A program made the position numbers and the translations under genes. The notes below the pieces were generated by a model that saw nothing but the letters and a program-made list of their open reading frames with translations, did no database searches and was not told the DNA's origin. Below, piece after piece: positions 14,907 through 17,506 of a stretch of DNA of 17,506 nucleotides. The DNA is from Candidatus Aminicenantes bacterium UBA4085. Lineage in GTDB: Bacteria; Acidobacteriota; Aminicenantia; Aminicenantales; UBA4085. Location: contig DFYJ01000001.1 of NCBI GenBank assembly GCA_002383325.1, forward strand, positions 21,098 through 38,603. Direction: 5' to 3'. Position 1 is the first letter of the stretch. Each line of letters begins with the position of its first letter.

Positions 14907-16543
14907 ACCTGTTTCAGCTCATCCTTAAAACCCGGCCGGGCCTTCAGGACGTCGTCTTCCAGGACCAAATAGCGCGCCCCTCTTCCCACGAAAGCCGCCA
15001 CGGCTTCGAGCGTCTGATCCTCGGCCGGCAGATTGAACCCCTTGCGGTCGAGCCAGTAGAAGAAATAAGAGGCGTTAAAAGCCACCCGTTTTCCGGTTTC
15101 GTCCAAGCGGGGCCCTCCCGAAGTCAGAATCAGGGAGCCTTCCGGGATGAGCGGCCGGAAGATCTCCGCGCACTCAAAGAGGGCCATGTACTTCGACGGG
15201 TGCAAATCGCGGGCCGTCTGGGCCCCTTCGAGAGGAAAAAGCGCCAGGAGTCCGGCGGCGCAAGCCGCAGACCCGAATTGCATCCATCCGCTCGGACGAG
15301 ATGCCCCAAAGATCGGCCGGGAAGCCAGAAGCCATCCCGCGCCGGCCGCCGCGGCGATGACGAAGACGGTAACGGCGCCCGGCGAAAAAGGAATCGGACC
15401 GAAAAGGATCCGGATGGCGGTCATCGCGACGCCTAAGCCGAAAGCCGCGAAAGCCGCTGTCCGCAGAGCGGAGCGGCCGCCGAGACGTTCTTCGGCCGCG
15501 GTGAAAGCCAGCCCGAGGGAGAGGGCCAAGGGCGGGACGGAGACGACATGATAGTAGGAAGCCCAGAAGTCTCCCGTCGTCCGGATGGCCAGAAAGTAAT
15601 AGGCGGCGATCGCGGCCAGCCAATAGAACGACACTCTCGCCGCGGCATCCCGGCGCCGGGTCCAGAGAACGAAGGGAGCCAGGAGCAGCCCCGGGATCAT
15701 GGCCGTATAGAGGGCCTCCAGCCGGGCCAGGCGGGCCAAAGCCGCCAGGATCAGGCGGGGCTGGCGGATAAGATCCCAGCCGATCCAATGATACTCGTTG
15801 GATACGCCGAGCGAGATGCCGTAGGTCAGCCAAAAGCGGTGGGCGTGGAGGCCCCAGACCGCCGCCGGCAGAAGGGCCAGGACCCCGAAAGCCAGGACGG
15901 CCGGGCGGAATAAGCCGCGCAGGCCCCGTTTTTCGATGATGAGGAGCACGAACAACAGCCCGATGTGGGCAGCCGGCGCCTTGACCAGGACGGCCAAGGC
16001 CGTGGCCGCCAGCGCGCCCGTATACCAGCCCGGCCCTCCCGTCTTCAGCCAGCGGCTGAAGGCCCAGGCGGCCGCGACGTAGAAGAAGAGCATCGCCGAT
16101 TCCGGCTGCAGCGCGTTGGAGACCCGGACGGAGAGCGGGGCCAGGGCGAAGAAGGCCAGGGCGAAAAGAGCCCCTGAGGGCGGCAGGAGGGAGCGGGCCA
16201 GGGCCGAGAAGGCCAGTAGAGTCAGGAAAGAGAAGAGATAGGAAACAACGCGGCCAAGAAATTCAGCCGGGCCCAAGATCCGGTACAGGCCGGCGGTCAA
16301 CCAGGGGACGAGCGGGAATTCCATCTCGGCCAGCCCGGGGCCGTCGCCCCGCCAGTCGATGCGCGGAGAGAGGATATCCATCCCCTCCCTGTCGAAGTTG
16401 CGCGCCAGGGAGGCGTAATCGGCCTCCCTCCAACTCTCGCGAATCCGGCCGTCGGCAGGTCGGTCCAGATCCACCGCCCTTACGGCTGCCCCGATGATCA
16501 AAACGACTATCCAGAGCGTCGCGAAGGCCTTGGGCTTGCTCAT
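14852..16543 (-). CDS. GT-C (ArnT/PMT-like) membrane glycosyltransferase
   Basis: 563 aa. A first membrane segment (LWIVVLIIGAAV, about 10-22) is followed by an external loop with READYASLARNF (E40, D42), where GT-C enzymes keep the acidic catalytic motif. Roughly ten more hydrophobic segments follow, then a soluble C-terminal region from about residue 450 (SLILTSGG, YLVLEDDVLK). Family members transfer sugars from polyprenyl phosphate to lipid, protein or glycan acceptors outside the cytoplasm. That fits the adjacent glycan operon, although this gene is on the opposite strand under its own control. No Shine-Dalgarno sequence precedes the ATG, and the predicted transcript leader is only about 7 nt. 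The stop lies inside the FAD-oxidoreductase gene. The acceptor is unknown. Confidence 0.78.
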   Translation of the reverse strand: MSKPKAFATLWIVVLIIGAAVRAVDLDRPADGRIRESWREADYASLARNFDREGMDILSPRIDWRGDGPGLAEMEFPLVPWLTAGLYRILGPAEFLGRVVSYLFSFLTLLAFSALARSLLPPSGALFALAFFALAPLSVRVSNALQPESAMLFFYVAAAWAFSRWLKTGGPGWYTGALAATALAVLVKAPAAHIGLLFVLLIIEKRGLRGLFRPAVLAFGVLALLPAAVWGLHAHRFWLTYGISLGVSNEYHWIGWDLIRQPRLILAALARLARLEALYTAMIPGLLLAPFVLWTRRRDAAARVSFYWLAAIAAYYFLAIRTTGDFWASYYHVVSVPPLALSLGLAFTAAEERLGGRSALRTAAFAAFGLGVAMTAIRILFGPIPFSPGAVTVFVIAAAAGAGWLLASRPIFGASRPSGWMQFGSAACAAGLLALFPLEGAQTARDLHPSKYMALFECAEIFRPLIPEGSLILTSGGPRLDETGKRVAFNASYFFYWLDRKGFNLPAEDQTLEAVAAFVGRGARYLVLEDDVLKARPGFKDELKQVYPLLAERPEASLFKLSR

Positions 16544-16556
16544 CGATTTCGCGGCT

Positions 16557-16585
16557 ATTCTATCTCATCCATAGCCCCCGGCCAA
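16557..16585 (-). promoter_or_regulatory. Sigma70-type promoter of the GT-C gene, very short leader
   Basis: The minus strand reads TTGGCC (16580-16585), a 17-nt spacer, then TAGAAT (16557-16562), matching consensus at 4 and 5 of 6 positions. Transcription would start near 16550, only about 7 nt before the ATG at 16543. It is back-to-back with the por promoter. Confidence 0.5.
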
Positions 16586-16610
16586 GCGCCGCGAGGGCGG
16601 CGCCTTCGCC

Positions 16611-16639
16611 TTGACAGCGCGCCCGCCTGGCCCTAGACT
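16611..16639 (+). promoter_or_regulatory. Sigma70-type promoter of the por operon
   Basis: A perfect TTGACA (16611-16616), a 17-nt spacer and TAGACT (16634-16639, 4 of 6) form the best promoter in the window. The expected start near 16646 leaves a leader of about 63 nt that carries a hairpin and the porG ribosome site. Confidence 0.6.
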
Positions 16640-16650
16640 ATGCCTTAAAA

Positions 16651-16676
16651 CTCCCCGCCCGGATGACCGCGGGGAG
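16651..16676 (+). promoter_or_regulatory. 8-bp perfect hairpin in the por leader
   Basis: CTCCCCGC (16651-16658) and GCGGGGAG (16669-16676) are exact inverted repeats around a 10-nt loop, starting about 5 nt after the predicted transcription start and ending 20 nt before the ribosome site AAAGGAG (16697-16703). It could act as an mRNA-stabilising 5' stem, a protein-binding operator or an attenuation element. No T-run follows, so a terminator is unlikely. Confidence 0.45.
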
Positions 16677-16708
16677 ACGCCTCATTCCGCATGAGGAAAG
16701 GAGCCGTC

Positions 16709-17251
16709 ATGATCGAAATCCGATTCCACGGGCGAGGCGGCCAGGGGACCGTCGTCGCCTCCAAGATCCTGGCCGACGCCATCGCCAAGGAAGACAACTG
16801 GGTCCAGGCCTACCCCGAGTTCGGCGTCGAGCGCCGGGGCTCCCCCGTCGTCGCCTTCATCCGCATCGACGACAAGCAGATCTACGACAAGAGCCGGATC
16901 TACACGCCGGATCACGTCGTGGTCGTCGATCCCACCCTGGTCGAGGCCGTCGACATCACGGTCGGCCTCAAGCCCGGCGGCACGATCATCATCAACAGCG
17001 ACCGCCAGCCCGAGCACTTCCCTTTCCACGACCGCTTCAAGGTCCGCACGGTGGACGCCACCGCCATCGCGGTCAAGCACAAGCTGGGCAGCCTGGCCGC
17101 CCCCATCGTCAATACGGCCATCGTCGGCGCCGTCGTCAAGATCCTCGGCCTGACCAAGCTCGAGTCCCTGACCCAGGCCATCCGGGACGGGATCTCGATC
17201 AAGCCGGACGACAACGTCAAAGCGGCCGAAGAAGCCTTCGCCCGCGCCTGA
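16709..17251 (+). CDS. porG: 2-oxoacid:ferredoxin oxidoreductase, gamma subunit
   Basis: 180 aa, the normal length for the gamma subunit of four-subunit pyruvate/2-oxoacid:ferredoxin oxidoreductases, which oxidatively decarboxylate 2-oxoacids to acyl-CoA, CO2 and reduced ferredoxin. Hallmarks are FHGRGGQGTVVASKILADA at the N-terminus, FGVERRGSPVVAFIRI, and the VVVVDPTLVEAV region. The ATG at 16709 is chosen over the in-frame ATG at 16691 because AAAGGAG (16697-16703) gives a 5-nt spacing. A delta subunit follows after 9 bp, so the archaeal/Thermotoga-style gamma-delta-alpha-beta order probably continues beyond the window. Pyruvate is the likeliest substrate, but branched-chain 2-oxoacid (Vor) enzymes share this subunit type. 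Confidence 0.88.
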   Translation: MIEIRFHGRGGQGTVVASKILADAIAKEDNWVQAYPEFGVERRGSPVVAFIRIDDKQIYDKSRIYTPDHVVVVDPTLVEAVDITVGLKPGGTIIINSDRQPEHFPFHDRFKVRTVDATAIAVKHKLGSLAAPIVNTAIVGAVVKILGLTKLESLTQAIRDGISIKPDDNVKAAEEAFARA

Positions 17252-17260
17252 GGAGAAGCC

Positions 17261-17506
17261 ATGAGGGAAAAGAAAGCTCCGAAAATCGCCTTCGCCTCGG
17301 CCGAAGAGATGCCGATCATGATCGCCTCCGTCGGCAGCCAGACCCACAACCTGACCGGGGCCTGGCGGAACATCCGGCCCGAGATCCGCCTGGAAGACTG
17401 CATCCAATGCGGCATCTGCTGGAAGTTCTGCCCCGAGCCCTCGATCGATGTGGTCGACGAGTGGCCGGTCATCGACTACGACTACTGCAAGGGCTGCGGC
17501 ATCTGC
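17261..17506 (+). CDS. porD: 2-oxoacid:ferredoxin oxidoreductase, delta (ferredoxin) subunit, 5' part
   Basis: The first 82 residues are present and the frame runs off the right edge without a stop. A ferredoxin motif with C47, C50, C53 and C57-Pro (CIQCGICWKFCPEP) is followed by a second set beginning C76, C79, C82 (YCKGCGIC). This is the 2x[4Fe-4S] pattern of PorD, the electron-transfer subunit that passes electrons from the TPP/Fe-S core to ferredoxin. The N-terminal ~40 residues are the usual PorD leader before the clusters. AGGAGA at 17251-17256 overlaps the porG stop region and precedes the ATG by 4 nt, so the two are co-translated. About 20 more residues should follow, then the alpha and beta subunits. 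Confidence 0.85.
   Translation, partial: MREKKAPKIAFASAEEMPIMIASVGSQTHNLTGAWRNIRPEIRLEDCIQCGICWKFCPEPSIDVVDEWPVIDYDYCKGCGIC

Overview
The window is very G+C-rich by eye and densely packed, with short intergenic gaps and frequent 4-bp start/stop overlaps. A pyruvate-type ferredoxin oxidoreductase (gamma and delta subunits) points to an anaerobic or facultatively anaerobic bacterium. A predicted outer-membrane barrel and a surface-polysaccharide cluster suggest a diderm. My guess is a high-GC anaerobe of the Aminicenantes/Acidobacteriota or deltaproteobacterial type. That is inference from style only, because no rRNA or marker gene is present.

Layout. (1) 2-2614, plus strand: the 3' end of a TPR gene, then a short-form ThiC, then an endonuclease IV-like TIM barrel whose start lies inside the thiC 3' end. 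(2) 2624-4324, minus: a multi-spanning GT-C type glycosyltransferase. (3) 4466-7045, plus: a secreted GH38 (alpha-mannosidase)-like protein with an odd active site. (4) 7052-7690, minus: a small exported beta-barrel-like protein with an almost leaderless promoter. (5) 7906-14906, plus: a five-gene operon (glutamine-dependent asparagine synthase-like amidotransferase, nucleotide-sugar 6-dehydrogenase with a C-terminal extension, polysaccharide deacetylase, membrane-anchored GT2, FAD oxidoreductase). All but the last junction show 4-bp GTGA/ATGA overlaps, and the last gene starts 3 nt after the previous stop. (6) 14852-16543, minus: a second GT-C membrane glycosyltransferase that converges on the operon and overlaps it by 55 bp. 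(7) 16611-17506, plus: a clear sigma70-type promoter, a hairpin leader, and porG-porD running off the window.

Working together. The operon and the flanking GT-C proteins look like a surface glycan or lipid-linked sugar pathway. The dehydrogenase would oxidise an NDP-sugar to a uronic acid, and the AsnB-type enzyme could amidate a carboxyl group (a uronamide). The GT2 would transfer a sugar to a polyprenyl carrier or nascent glycan, the deacetylase would trim N-acetyl groups, and GT-C enzymes would use polyprenyl-phosphate sugars at the membrane. The GH38-like protein and the barrel protein would act outside the cytoplasm. The thiC pair and the por genes are separate metabolic units.

No tRNA, rRNA, CRISPR array, insertion sequence or phage gene was seen. 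No gene-free stretch exceeds 300 bases; the longest are 7691-7905 (promoters, a dyad and a leader hairpin), 16544-16708 (divergent promoters and a hairpin) and 4325-4465 (one weak minus-strand promoter candidate). I found no strong evidence for a wholly new system. The best leads are the GH38-like active-site substitution, the dehydrogenase extension and the tightly coupled glycan operon.
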